A DNA stretch of 64,000 nucleotides from G025836975 sp040391135 (GCA_040391135.1 JBEBYL010000010.1:1-64000); one strand, 5' to 3'; counted from the stretch's first letter, positions 24,986-34,362 are shown. Notes: generated from the sequence alone by a model not told the origin. A program made the numbers and translations.

Positions 24986-26058
24986 GCGGGATGCGCACTG
25001 CCGCCCAGCACTTGCTCGTACTGGGCCAGATAGGCTGCGGCCATACCCTTGGCATCGTGCTTGCGCAACACATAGTCGCGCGCCCTTTCCACCATGGCCG
25101 CACGCAAGCCCCGATCGGCAAGCGCCCGGTCCATGGCTTGCGCCAAGGCCTCGTGATCGCCCACCGCGCATAACAGCCCCCGTCCTTCAGCCAGGCTTTC
25201 TTTCAGGCCGCCCGCCTCTGTCGCCACCACGGGCACCGAATACAGGAAAGCGTCCAGCACACTGGTTCCCAGCGCCTCGTGGCGAGAGCTCAGTACGAAC
25301 ACGTCCATCAACCGGTAAAGGTCATCGATGCCGTGCTGGAAGCCCGCAAATACATAGTGCTGTTCCAGGCCCAGCTCGCGCACCAGCGCGCGCGCCGACG
25401 CTTCGGCATCGCCGCCGGCGCCCAGGTGCAGGAAGACAAAGTCATCACGCCGCCGGCGCAAGCCATGTACGGCGCGCACCAAGGTGCAAGGGTCTTTCTC
25501 CGTGGTCAGCGCGGCAGCCGTGGCCAGTACATGCTTGCCGGATAGACCGAATTTCTGCGCGAAGGCATTGACATGCGCCTGATCAACCGGCTTGGCTTCA
25601 ATGGCGCTGGGAATGACGCATACCGGCACACCCAGACGCCGCGGCTCGTCCGCCGCCGCTTGGCTGATGGCGATCAGCGCATCCGCCCGCCGCCACTTCC
25701 ATGCCGTTCTGCGCTCTTTGCGTGCCGGCACCGGAAATGCCGTGCGCCGGGTAAACACCACGCGGGCGCCGCCCAGCCAGCGCCTGCACAACGCCAGCCA
25801 GGTCATCATATTGGCTGTCTGCGCATGCAGAATGTCGTAGCGGCGTCCTTTGCGCATCAGGAATCCGCTGACGCCCGCCGCCGTCGCATATTCATATACC
25901 GTAAAACCTTCCTGCCTGGCCTGCATCGCCAGCTCGCCGCCAGCGCGCGCCAGCAGCGACACCGTATGGCCCGCCGCCTGGAACTGCCGCATGGACAGCA
26001 GTGTTTGGCGTTCGCCGCCGCGCCAGCCGTGCTCGAAGTTCAGTTGCAGGATATCCAT
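24982..26058 (-). CDS. Glycosyltransferase family 4
   Basis: A 358-residue GT-B enzyme. The N-terminal acceptor domain begins MDILQLNFEHGWRGGERQTL, with the GGxExxx-type motif of GT4. The C-terminal sugar-nucleotide domain holds SSRHEALGTSVLDAFLYSVPVVATEAGGLKE (about residues 257-290), including the conserved E-x7-E pair. It is probably involved in surface polysaccharide or glycolipid synthesis. It is 6 bp downstream of an MFS gene, and glmU lies further upstream. Confidence 0.9.
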   Translation of the reverse strand: MDILQLNFEHGWRGGERQTLLSMRQFQAAGHTVSLLARAGGELAMQARQEGFTVYEYATAAGVSGFLMRKGRRYDILHAQTANMMTWLALCRRWLGGARVVFTRRTAFPVPARKERRTAWKWRRADALIAISQAAADEPRRLGVPVCVIPSAIEAKPVDQAHVNAFAQKFGLSGKHVLATAAALTTEKDPCTLVRAVHGLRRRRDDFVFLHLGAGGDAEASARALVRELGLEQHYVFAGFQHGIDDLYRLMDVFVLSSRHEALGTSVLDAFLYSVPVVATEAGGLKESLAEGRGLLCAVGDHEALAQAMDRALADRGLRAAMVERARDYVLRKHDAKGMAAAYLAQYEQVLGGSAHPA

Positions 26059-26064
26059 GCGCGC

Positions 26065-27450
26065 CTATAGTTCCAGATCGGCAGTGGAGCTGAAAAAGTG
26101 CCGTACGATATTGATGCCCATGGCAACCAGCGCACAGGATATTCCCGCCACCACACCCAGCGTGGCGCCATGAGCGGAGCTTAAAGTAAAAGCCACCCCC
26201 ACCAGCGCCGTGCCGAAGCTCTGGCCGAACACACGGGTAGTGGCCTGCATGCCGCCGGCGGCCCCGCTGCGGTGCCGCGGAGCGCCAGCCAGCAAGGCCC
26301 TGTTGTTGGGTGTCTGGAAAAAGCCGAAGCCCACGCCACCCAGCAACATGCCCGCCATGGACCAGGCAAAGGCCGCGTCTATCGGCAGCAGTATCAGCCA
26401 CAACATTCCCAGGGCCATGCACGCCGCGCCCAAGCCGCAAAGCACCGCGATTGAATGACGGGTGGATAGATGGCCTGCCAAAGGAGCCATGACGGCGACC
26501 CCCACCGACCAGGCGCCGAGCAAGATGCCGACATCTCCGTAGGAATAGCCCATGACTTGCTTGAAGTAGAACGGCATCGCAACGAAGGCCGACATTTGCG
26601 CGGCAAAAGAAAAGGCCGATGCGCCAACCGCATAAGCGATAGGCGTGATGCGCAGCAAATCGATGGGCACAATGGGCGCGACCTGGTCGCGCGAACGGCG
26701 CACCAGAACCCAGCCAGCCAAGGCCGCCACCAGCAGGCATAGGGCCGCACGCGCCGGATCCTTGACTACAGCGTCCAGCCCCACAATGGACAAGCCGAAT
26801 ACCGGCACGCTTAATACGCAAGCCACCCAATCGAAGCGCCCGCGGCTGCGCGGCACATCGGGCAGGAATCGGATGCCGAAATAGGTGCCGATGCAAATGG
26901 GTATATTGACCAGGAAAATCCAGTGCCAGGATGCCAATTGCAATATGAAGGCCCCTATGGTGGGACCCAGAACCGCCATCAACCCTACTGTCATGGCATT
27001 AAGGCTTATCCCCATGCCCAGCTTGTTCAAGGGATATATATTGCGCACCAGCCCGCCGAACAGACACATCAGCATGGCCGAGCCCAAGCCCTGAGCCATG
27101 CGGGATAGCAGCAAGCCAAGCAAAGACTCCGATGCGGCCGAGGCCAGCGAAGCCAGCATGAACAGCGTCATGCCGATGGCGAACATGCGCCGGAAGCCGA
27201 TGCGCTCGGCCACCGCCGACAAAGGCAACAGGGAAACGACAACGACCAGGTTGTACGCAATGACGACCCAAACCACATCGGCCGGGTTAATGGACAAGGC
27301 ATGCGCGATGGCGGGCAAAGCCACATTGGCCATCGAGGCATCGAACACCGTAATGGTGATCGCCAAAAGCAAGGTCAGGGTGGCCCAATGCCGCCTGGGT
27401 GTTTCCAGACCGTCGGCCAGTGGCGCTGCCTTGCTTGCTGTTTCAATCAC
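26065..27450 (-). CDS. MFS transporter, EmrB/QacA-type (14-helix) family
   Basis: A 461-residue permease. I chose GTG 27450 (VIETASKAAPLADG), 2 bp after the glmU stop. A longer frame to 27939 is only the glmU sequence read out of frame. The motifs DASMANVALPAIAHAL (helix 1, family motif D1) and the length suggest a DHA2-type drug:H+ antiporter. It is co-oriented and nearly overlapping with glmU and the GT4 gene, so it may belong to the same transcript. Substrate unknown. Confidence 0.88.
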   Translation of the reverse strand: MIETASKAAPLADGLETPRRHWATLTLLLAITITVFDASMANVALPAIAHALSINPADVVWVVIAYNLVVVVSLLPLSAVAERIGFRRMFAIGMTLFMLASLASAASESLLGLLLSRMAQGLGSAMLMCLFGGLVRNIYPLNKLGMGISLNAMTVGLMAVLGPTIGAFILQLASWHWIFLVNIPICIGTYFGIRFLPDVPRSRGRFDWVACVLSVPVFGLSIVGLDAVVKDPARAALCLLVAALAGWVLVRRSRDQVAPIVPIDLLRITPIAYAVGASAFSFAAQMSAFVAMPFYFKQVMGYSYGDVGILLGAWSVGVAVMAPLAGHLSTRHSIAVLCGLGAACMALGMLWLILLPIDAAFAWSMAGMLLGGVGFGFFQTPNNRALLAGAPRHRSGAAGGMQATTRVFGQSFGTALVGVAFTLSSAHGATLGVVAGISCALVAMGINIVRHFFSSTADLEL

Positions 27451-27452
27451 GT

Positions 27453-28820
27453 TCAGGCTTTCTTGCTGGGACGTTTCCAGGATTCTATGGTTTTCTGAAC
27501 CGAGCGGGACAAGGTCAGCTTGTCGGCCGGCGCGTCTTTGGTCAGCGTCGTGCCGGCCCCCAGCGTGGCGCCGCGCCCCACTCGAACCGGCGCCACCAGT
27601 TGGCTGTCGGAGCCGATGAAGGCGTCGTCTTCTATGACGGTCTGGAACTTGTTGACGCCATCGTAATTGCAGGTAATGGTGCCCGCGCCAATATTCACGC
27701 GCTCGCCCACCTGGGCATCGCCAATGTAGGCAAGATGGTTGGCCTTGGAACCGCGGCCCAGCGTGCTTTTCTTGATTTCGACGAAATTGCCCACATGGGC
27801 CTGCGGCCCGATATCCGCCCCGGGGCGCAAGCGCGCATAGGGTCCGATGCGCGCTTCGTCGGCCACCCGCGCCTGCTGCACATGGCTGTATGCGTCGATA
27901 TGCGTGCCCGCGCCGATAATGGCGTCCTTGATGACGCAATGCGGTCCGATGCGCACGCCATCAGCCAGTTCGACGCGGCCTTCGAACACGCAGCCCACAT
28001 CGATGAACACATCGCGGCCGCAAGTCAATTCGCCGCGCAGATCGAACCTGGCCGGATCCGCCAGGGTCACGCCCTGCTCCAGCAGGCGGCGCGCCTGCTC
28101 GCCCTGCCAGTCGCGTTCCAGTTGCGCCTGCTGGATCCGGCTGTTGACCCCCAGCGTCTCCCATGAAGCCGCAGGTTGCGCCGCGTGCACCGGCAGGCCG
28201 TCGCTGACCGACAGGCCGACCACGTCGGTCAGGTAGTACTCGCCCTGGGCATTGTTATTATCTATGCGCGACAACCAATCTTTAAGCCGGCCAGTGGGTG
28301 CCGCCAGGATGCCGGTGTTGACTTCATGGATGGCGCGTTCGTCATCCGTCGCGTCTTTATGCTCGACAATGCGCTGCACCTGGCCCTTGCCGTCGCGCAC
28401 GATGCGGCCATATCCACTTGGATCGCTTAGATTCTCGGTAAGCACGGCCATGCCGCCGGCCCGCGCATCCAGCAGGCCTTGCAGCGTCGCGGCCTGCACC
28501 AGGGGCACGTCGCCATAAAGGACCAGCGTGGCGCTGTCGTCGCCATCCCGCAGCAAGGGAACCGCCTGCTGCACCGCATGCCCTGTTCCATATTGCGGGC
28601 TTTGCAGGGCGAACTGTATGTCGTCCTGGCCGGCAAAGGCCTGCTTGACGCGGTCGGCGCCATGCCCCACCACCACCACGATGCGGTCAGGGCCGAGCTT
28701 GCGTGCGTTGTCCAGCACATGGGCCAGCATGGGCTTGCCCGCCAAAGGGTGCAAGACCTTGGGCAGGTCGGATTGCATGCGTTTGCCAAGGCCGGCAGCC
28801 AAAATAACGATGTTCAACAT
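27453..28820 (-). CDS. glmU: Bifunctional UDP-GlcNAc pyrophosphorylase/glucosamine-1-P acetyltransferase
   Basis: A 455-residue cytosolic enzyme. The N-terminal uridylyltransferase has the pyrophosphorylase motif LAAGLGKRMQSDLPKVLH (residues 7-24) and GTGHAVQQA. The C-terminal left-handed beta-helix acetyltransferase (from about 250) has RPGADIGPQAHVGNFVEIKKS and NYDGVNK. It performs the last two steps to UDP-GlcNAc and complements the nearby glmS. It is the first gene of a minus-strand unit with the MFS and GT4 genes. Confidence 0.98.
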   Translation of the reverse strand: MLNIVILAAGLGKRMQSDLPKVLHPLAGKPMLAHVLDNARKLGPDRIVVVVGHGADRVKQAFAGQDDIQFALQSPQYGTGHAVQQAVPLLRDGDDSATLVLYGDVPLVQAATLQGLLDARAGGMAVLTENLSDPSGYGRIVRDGKGQVQRIVEHKDATDDERAIHEVNTGILAAPTGRLKDWLSRIDNNNAQGEYYLTDVVGLSVSDGLPVHAAQPAASWETLGVNSRIQQAQLERDWQGEQARRLLEQGVTLADPARFDLRGELTCGRDVFIDVGCVFEGRVELADGVRIGPHCVIKDAIIGAGTHIDAYSHVQQARVADEARIGPYARLRPGADIGPQAHVGNFVEIKKSTLGRGSKANHLAYIGDAQVGERVNIGAGTITCNYDGVNKFQTVIEDDAFIGSDSQLVAPVRVGRGATLGAGTTLTKDAPADKLTLSRSVQKTIESWKRPSKKA

Positions 28821-28924
28821 GAAAGTACTTGATGGATGCGTGTAAGAGTCAGAATACCCGGAAAGCCGAAATGATACACAGGCGCGCCGGACAAGAGCCT
28901 AAGCGCCTGCATGCGCCGTGCCCG

Positions 28925-29617
28925 CTAGCGATGGTCTTTACTTGAAGCCGATGGGCGGCGGCGAGGCTTGGCAGCCGCCTTGCGTGCCGCCTTGGCCGGG
29001 GCGGCGGCTTTCTTGGCCGCCTTGCGGGCTATGCCGGCGGTCTGGCCCATCGTCGAATCGGAAGAAACGTTTACGGCGGACTGCCGGGCCGCCTCGGCGG
29101 CCGCTTCCGCGCTCTGCAAGGTGGCCGTGGTGGCCGCCGCCAGGGAATCGAACTGTTTTTGCAGCATGTCCCACCATCCTTGTGCGGCACTTGCGGCCTG
29201 CGCGGCATAGGCCTCGCCCGCATCCGGCGTCTGCTTATCCTGCCCAGGGGCGGCCTCGGGCTTGATGCCCAGCGCTTGCTCCAGCGGCGAACGCGCTCCG
29301 GCCGGCGAACCGCCCATGAAGGACTTGAGCGTTGAAATCGTGGCGCGCTGCACTTCCAGCCCCTGTATGGTGCTGGACAGCATCGACAGATTCATGCGCA
29401 GCCAGTTCTCGACCGCTCGCAGATCGGCGATGCGACGGTCCAGCTCTTCCAGCGAGACTGGGGCGGCCATGGCAGCCTGGTCCAGGCCGGTCGAACCGGC
29501 CAGTCCCTGCCACGCTTGGCGCATCATTTCCATGCTGGCCATCAGCGGATTGCTGGCCATGTCTCCGCTTTGCCCGAACCCCGGAAGGACAAAGGGATTA
29601 TGATTTTGAGTGGTCAT
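28925..29617 (-). CDS. phaM: PhaM-type PHA granule regulatory protein
   Basis: A 230-residue protein with AGGAG before ATG. The N-terminal conserved part (NPFVLPGFGQSGD, then SLEELDRRIADLRAVENWLRMNLSMLSSTIQGLEVQ at about 54-90) is typical of PhaM. The C-terminus is a Lys/Ala/Pro-rich histone-H1-like tail (about 195-230) that binds DNA. PhaM activates PHA synthase and links granules to the nucleoid. No PHA synthase gene lies in this window. Confidence 0.9.
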   Translation of the reverse strand: MTTQNHNPFVLPGFGQSGDMASNPLMASMEMMRQAWQGLAGSTGLDQAAMAAPVSLEELDRRIADLRAVENWLRMNLSMLSSTIQGLEVQRATISTLKSFMGGSPAGARSPLEQALGIKPEAAPGQDKQTPDAGEAYAAQAASAAQGWWDMLQKQFDSLAAATTATLQSAEAAAEAARQSAVNVSSDSTMGQTAGIARKAAKKAAAPAKAARKAAAKPRRRPSASSKDHR

Positions 29618-29761
29618 GGCGGCTCCTGGACGGAATCGTTGCAGATACGCGGCAGCCGCAAGACCGCCACATGATGTACCGATAGCTTAAACTGAAGCCG
29701 CGTAGCCGTCTAATGGCCGGCCGCTTTTCCACGATGTCCCATCCGCTTACATCTGGCGCAC

Positions 29762-29980
29762 ATGAAAACACTGTGTACTCTTGCCGACTTGGAAGCCGCG
29801 ATCAATTACTGGCGATCGAAGTCGCCCTCGGTGGGCGAAGAACTGGCGCTATGCCCGCAGGCCTCGGCGCTGGCCGAACCCTATGCGCTGATGATCATGG
29901 ACAGGAAACGCGAAATCGCCCTGGAAACCCTGGACGAAAAAGCACGCAAGGCCCTGCTTGGCTGGCAGGAAAGCCTGTAG
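29762..29980 (+). CDS. DUF3717 small protein
   Basis: A 72-residue cytosolic protein (TLADLEAAINYWRSKSPSVGEELALCPQASALAEPYALMI...). The sequence fits DUF3717, a small conserved family of Burkholderiales without known function. It stands between divergent phaM and the convergent Nudix gene, 60 bp from the latter. Confidence 0.82.
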   Translation: MKTLCTLADLEAAINYWRSKSPSVGEELALCPQASALAEPYALMIMDRKREIALETLDEKARKALLGWQESL

Positions 29981-30040
29981 CCGGCCACGCTAATAGTTGA
30001 CACTAATAAATAAGAAATAGAACAAGCGGCCGGACCCGGC

Positions 30041-30874
30041 TTACAGAATCAGCCCTTCGCGGATCCTTTTCTGCAGGCCTTCCAGGATGACCAATTCGGC
30101 TTCCCGAGTGAATTCGTCCGCCTGGACCATGGACCACAGATCGTCGACCGAGACCAGCCTGATCTCGCTGACTTCGCCATCCAGATTCCTGGGTGCGACG
30201 GATTCGGCCAGCGTGCAATCGCTGACCAATACATCTTCGACCTGGTAGCCTTCCGGCAAGCGCCTGTGCATGCGCAGGATAATCCGCAGGGGCGACCGGC
30301 CTTCAATGTCCGCAGGGGCGAGACCCGCTTCCTCGTTGCTTTCCCGCAACAGCGATATATCCAGATTTTCGCCGGCGCCCGCCAGCCCGCCGACCAAGGT
30401 GTCCCACATGCCCGGGTCGGTGGATTTATTGGAGGATCGGCGCGCAATCCACAGGCGGCCGTCGGGCGACCATGCATTCAAATGAACGGCTTTGGTCAAT
30501 AAACCCAAGGGACGGACCGCCGCCCGCTCGATCACGCCCAAGCGGCGCCCTTCGCCGATGACATCGAGCAGTTCGTCGCGCCAGCCGCGCAGGCAACCGG
30601 TATCTTTCAATGACACCGCAAGTTGCGCCAACACACTGTTCAACGGTAAACGCTGCGTGGGGGCCGCGGTGACATGCACCGCTTCGGGTTCGATATGCAC
30701 GCCGGGCAGATCGCACAAGTGACTGGTGGCTTTCGCGGTGATCCAGCCTGCGACCTTGCCTGCGACTGTCAAAGGCCGCGAACCGCCCGGAGGCAATTGC
30801 TGGATTCGTTTGGAAAGCAGTTTGTAACGCGTGTCAAGTACTGGCGCCAGCACGCGGGCGTGTGCATCATTCAT
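30041..30874 (-). CDS. Nudix hydrolase with N-terminal DUF4743 domain
   Basis: A 277-residue protein. Residues 1 to about 110 form the DUF4743-like N-terminal domain. The Nudix fold follows, with the box GGLAGAGENLDIS.LLRESNEEAGL (G-x5-E-x7-RE-x2-EE-x-G) at about 162-185, which binds Mg2+ for pyrophosphate-bond cleavage. Eukaryotic relatives act on thiamine-derived diphosphates; the substrate here is unknown. It is divergent from the oxidase operon. Confidence 0.9.
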   Translation of the reverse strand: MNDAHARVLAPVLDTRYKLLSKRIQQLPPGGSRPLTVAGKVAGWITAKATSHLCDLPGVHIEPEAVHVTAAPTQRLPLNSVLAQLAVSLKDTGCLRGWRDELLDVIGEGRRLGVIERAAVRPLGLLTKAVHLNAWSPDGRLWIARRSSNKSTDPGMWDTLVGGLAGAGENLDISLLRESNEEAGLAPADIEGRSPLRIILRMHRRLPEGYQVEDVLVSDCTLAESVAPRNLDGEVSEIRLVSVDDLWSMVQADEFTREAELVILEGLQKRIREGLIL

Positions 30875-30972
30875 GCATTAATTGTAGTGTAAGCCGGTCC
30901 GATTATGCTGTGTTTTCGGGGCATATGACCACATCGCTGGCATGGGTCCAACCCAGCGGCGCTCTAGTTCGC

Positions 30973-30978
30973 TATAAT
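30973..30978 (+). promoter_or_regulatory. Possible -10 box of the cytochrome oxidase operon
   Basis: TATAAT, a consensus sigma-70 -10 hexamer, lies 155 bp upstream of ctaC. No good -35 is visible at 17 bp. It would leave a 5' leader of about 150 nt. Tentative. Confidence 0.4.
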
Positions 30979-31132
30979 TCTGCGGTCTTTAAGTAAATTC
31001 GAGCAGGTAGTTAACGGCTTTATTATTTTAAGCCTGCCGTCCAATAATTGTGTGCTCATCCGGCGTTTTTCCGATCAAGATGTTTGACCAGAATCAACGT
31101 TTGTTAAGAGCGCGTCGTATTTCGAGGTCAGC

Positions 31133-32293
31133 ATGAAGAAGTTGAGAGGGTTACTGGGCACTGGCGCATTGCTATTGGCGGGCGTTGCCGGTGCACAGGT
31201 CAAGGATATGCCCGGAGGCCCCCGAGTCAATCAGCTCAATCTCCACGAAGGGGTCACGCAAATTGCGCAGGACATCATGTGGATACACTGGATGATGTTG
31301 ATCATCTGTGCGATCATTTTCGTCGGCGTGTTCGGGGTAATGTTCTACTCCATCATCATGCACCGAAAATCGCGCGGCGCGGTTCCCGCAAAATTCCACG
31401 AGCATGTCGGCATCGAGATCGCCTGGACCGTCATTCCTTTCCTGATCGTCATCGGCATGGCGCTGCCCGCAACACGCACCGTCGTCGCCATGAAGGACAC
31501 CTCCAGCTCCGACCTGACCGTCAAAGTGACAGGCTACCAATGGAAATGGGGCTATGAATACATCGACGGCCCGGCGCAAGGCGTCAAGTTCCTGTCCAAT
31601 CTGGCCACTCCCCGCGAACAGATCGTAGGCACCGCGCCTCGTACCGACCTGTACCTTATGGAAGTCGACAAGCCGCTGGTCGTGCCGGTCAACAAGAAGG
31701 TTCGCATCGTCCTGACGGCCAACGACGTTATCCACTCCTGGATGATTCCCGAGTTCGGCGTCAAGCAGGACGCCATGCCCGGCTTCCTGCGCGACACCTG
31801 GTTCCGCGCCGAGAAAATCGGCACCTACCGTGGCCAGTGCGCCGAGCTTTGCGGCAAGGACCATGCCTTCATGCCCATCGTGGTCGACGTGGTTTCTCAG
31901 GAAGACTACGAAAAATGGGCCGCCGGCGAAAAGAAAGCCCTGGCTTCCGCCGCCGACGATCCCAATAAAGAGTGGACCAAGGACGAACTCGTCACCCGTG
32001 GCGAAAAAGTGTTTGCCGCCAATTGCGTGGCTTGCCACCAAGCCAACGGCAAGGGCATTCCCGGCACGTTCCCCGCGCTGGACGGCGACGAAAAATATGT
32101 ACTCGGTCCCATGAAAGACCAGATTCTCACCGTGCTTAACGGTCATCCCGGAACCGCCATGGCGGCTTTCCGCGACCAGCTGAACGACGTTGAAATCGCC
32201 TCCGTCATTACCTACACCCGCAATGCATGGAGCAACGCAGGAAAAGGTCAAGATCCGATAGTTCAACCTGCCAATGTCAAAGCCTTGCGCTAA
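31133..32293 (+). CDS. ctaC: Cytochrome c oxidase subunit II with fused cytochrome c domain
   Basis: A 386-residue inner-membrane subunit that accepts electrons. A signal segment (residues 1 to about 22) and two membrane helices (about 50-75 and 93-115) precede a cupredoxin domain. The CuA site has H..., CAELCGKDHAFM near 240, and the aromatic patch is VTGYQWKWGYEY. A C-terminal c-type heme domain has CVACH (about 301-305) and a distal Met region. The fusion marks a caa3-like terminal oxidase. It opens the oxidase and assembly cluster. Confidence 0.97.
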   Translation: MKKLRGLLGTGALLLAGVAGAQVKDMPGGPRVNQLNLHEGVTQIAQDIMWIHWMMLIICAIIFVGVFGVMFYSIIMHRKSRGAVPAKFHEHVGIEIAWTVIPFLIVIGMALPATRTVVAMKDTSSSDLTVKVTGYQWKWGYEYIDGPAQGVKFLSNLATPREQIVGTAPRTDLYLMEVDKPLVVPVNKKVRIVLTANDVIHSWMIPEFGVKQDAMPGFLRDTWFRAEKIGTYRGQCAELCGKDHAFMPIVVDVVSQEDYEKWAAGEKKALASAADDPNKEWTKDELVTRGEKVFAANCVACHQANGKGIPGTFPALDGDEKYVLGPMKDQILTVLNGHPGTAMAAFRDQLNDVEIASVITYTRNAWSNAGKGQDPIVQPANVKALR

Positions 32294-32379
32294 GCCAGCG
32301 GCACGTGTAAAACGAATTTGAATGTTTTTTACCGGGTCGCCGCACAGCGGCTTCCTGGTTGAGTAGGAAGGAGTCCACC

Positions 32380-33978
32380 ATGAGCAGTGTTACTGCCGAT
32401 CACGTCCCGGCCAGCCACGGTCACGACGACCACGACCACAAGCCGCATGGCTGGCGTCGCTGGCTATTTGCCACCAACCACAAAGATATCGGTACGATGT
32501 ACCTGATCTTTTCTTTCTGCATGCTGCTGGAAGGCGGCGTGCTGGCCCTGTTGCTGCGAACAGAGTTGTTTTCGCCGGGCCTGCAATTCTTCCAGCCTGA
32601 ATTGTTCAACCAGTTCACCACCATGCATGGCCTGATCATGATTTTCGGCGCCATCATGCCGGCCTTCGTGGGCTTTGCCAACTGGATGATCCCATTGCAG
32701 ATCGGCGCGTCCGACATGGCCTTCGCCCGGATGAACAACTTCAGCTTCTGGCTGCTGCCCATCGGCGCGATCCTGTTCACCGTGTCCTTCTTCGTGCCCG
32801 GCGGCGCCAACGCGGCCGGCTGGACCATGTACGCCCCGCTGTCGCTGCAAATGGGTCCGGGCATGGACTTCAACATTTTCGCGGTGCACATCCTGGGCGC
32901 GTCGTCCATCATGGGCGCCATCAACATCATCGTCACGGTGCTCAATATGCGCGCGCCCGGCATGACCTTGATGAAAATGCCGCTGTTCTGCTGGACCTGG
33001 CTGATCACCGCCTACCTGCTGCTGGCCATCATGCCCGTGCTGGCTGCGGCCGTCACCATGCTGCTGACCGACCGCCACTTCGGCACGGCCTTCTTCAATG
33101 CGGCCGCCGGCGGCGACCCCGTCCTGTATCAGCACGTGTTCTGGTTCTTCGGCCACCCCGAAGTCTACGTCATGATCCTGCCGGCCTTCGGCATCGTGTC
33201 GGCCGTCGTTCCCGCGTTCTCGCGCAAGCCTCTGTTCGGCTACGCCTCCATGGTGTACGCAACCGCCGCGATTGCCATCCTGTCCTTCCTGGTCTGGGCG
33301 CACCACATGTTCGCCACCGGCATGCCCGTGACCGGGCAGTTGTATTTCATGTATGCGACCATGCTGATTTCCATCCCGACAGGGGTAAAGGTGTTCAACT
33401 GGGTTGCCACGATGTGGCGCGGGTCCCTGACCTTCGAAACGCCCATGCTGTTCGCGATCGGCTTCATCTTCGTGTTCACCATCGGCGGCTTTACCGGCCT
33501 GATCCTGGCGGTTGCCCCCATCGACATCGCCGTCCACGACACCTACTACGTGATCGCCCACTTCCACTATGTGATGGTGGCCGGCTCGCTGTTCGGCATG
33601 TATGCCGGCGCCTACTACTGGCTGCCTAAATGGACGGGCCGCATGTACGACGAAAAACTGGGCAAATGGCACTTCTGGTCCAGCATGATTTCGTTCAACA
33701 TCACCTTCTTCCCCATGCACTTCCTGGGCCTGGCCGGCATGCCGCGCCGCTACGCGGATTATGCGGCGCAGTTCACCGACTTCAACGAAATCGCCACCAT
33801 CGGCGCATTCTGGTTCGGCCTGTCGCAGCTTATTTTCCTGTACCTGGCCCTTAAGGCATGGAACGGCCGCGGCGAACCCGCTCCCGCCAAGCCATGGGAA
33901 GGCGCCACCGGGCTGGAATGGTCCGTGCCTTCGCCCGCTCCGTTCCATACCTTCGTTACGCCCCCTGTTGTCAAATAA
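32380..33978 (+). CDS. ctaD: Cytochrome c oxidase subunit I
   Basis: A 532-residue catalytic subunit. ATG 32380 has AGGAAGGAG upstream. After a His-rich leader (HGHDDHDHKPHGWRRW) come twelve membrane helices. Heme a and a3/CuB ligands are visible: TMHGLIMIF, the His-Tyr cross-link region WFFGHPEVYVMILPAFG, WAHHMFATG and IAHFHYVMVAGSLFGMYAG. It pumps protons while reducing O2 to water. Its CuB site normally needs CtaG/Cox11, whose gene is missing just downstream. Confidence 0.98.
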   Translation: MSSVTADHVPASHGHDDHDHKPHGWRRWLFATNHKDIGTMYLIFSFCMLLEGGVLALLLRTELFSPGLQFFQPELFNQFTTMHGLIMIFGAIMPAFVGFANWMIPLQIGASDMAFARMNNFSFWLLPIGAILFTVSFFVPGGANAAGWTMYAPLSLQMGPGMDFNIFAVHILGASSIMGAINIIVTVLNMRAPGMTLMKMPLFCWTWLITAYLLLAIMPVLAAAVTMLLTDRHFGTAFFNAAAGGDPVLYQHVFWFFGHPEVYVMILPAFGIVSAVVPAFSRKPLFGYASMVYATAAIAILSFLVWAHHMFATGMPVTGQLYFMYATMLISIPTGVKVFNWVATMWRGSLTFETPMLFAIGFIFVFTIGGFTGLILAVAPIDIAVHDTYYVIAHFHYVMVAGSLFGMYAGAYYWLPKWTGRMYDEKLGKWHFWSSMISFNITFFPMHFLGLAGMPRRYADYAAQFTDFNEIATIGAFWFGLSQLIFLYLALKAWNGRGEPAPAKPWEGATGLEWSVPSPAPFHTFVTPPVVK

Positions 33979-33987
33979 GGTTTGCAT

Positions 33988-34098
33988 ATGACACCCGAAC
34001 AACGCCGGAAGAATCGCAACACCGCCTTTGCCCTGGTCATCATGGTGATAGCCGTCGTGGTGTGGGCCTTCTGGCGCGGCGGGTCCATGGGAAGCTGA
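33988..34098 (+). CDS. Cytochrome oxidase small assembly-type membrane protein
   Basis: A 36-residue protein (MTPEQRRKNRNTAFALVIMVIAVVVWAFWRGGSMGS) starting 9 bp after the ctaD stop. A basic N-terminus precedes one membrane helix (about residues 13-29). Small proteins of this type sit between ctaD and ctaG in Burkholderiales and are annotated as oxidase small assembly proteins. Here ctaG does not follow. Confidence 0.8.
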   Translation: MTPEQRRKNRNTAFALVIMVIAVVVWAFWRGGSMGS

Positions 34099-34104
34099 TG
34101 CGAC

Positions 34105-34329
34105 ATGACTGAAGACATCAAGGAGCTGTCGCGCCGCAAACTGAACTTCTTCCAGACCATGAAAGCAGTGGCGTGGGGATTTTTCGGCGTCCGCAAGGGC
34201 AAGGGCTACACTGAGGATATCGGCAACCTGAATCCGGTTCACCTGATCATCGCCGGCCTCATCGCCGCCATTGTTTTTGTTGTAGGGCTGGTCTGGATTG
34301 CCCGTTCGCTCATTGGCTATTTGACCTAA
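34105..34329 (+). CDS. DUF2970 small membrane protein of the oxidase cluster
   Basis: A 74-residue protein: an amphipathic N-terminus (SRRKLNFFQTMKAVAWGFFGVRKGKGYTED) and one membrane helix (about residues 45-70). It fits DUF2970, a recurrent betaproteobacterial neighbour of ctaG and ctaE. It starts only 6 bp after the small assembly gene, leaving no room for the ctaG gene usually found between them. Role unknown, probably oxidase biogenesis. Confidence 0.85.
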   Translation: MTEDIKELSRRKLNFFQTMKAVAWGFFGVRKGKGYTEDIGNLNPVHLIIAGLIAAIVFVVGLVWIARSLIGYLT

Positions 34330-34362
34330 TATTTTTAATTCAATAATTCGCAGGAGAACACC

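Noticed and set aside
27451..27939. N-terminal extension of the MFS transporter
   Set aside because: The extra residues are the glmU sequence read in another frame; the transporter begins at GTG 27450.
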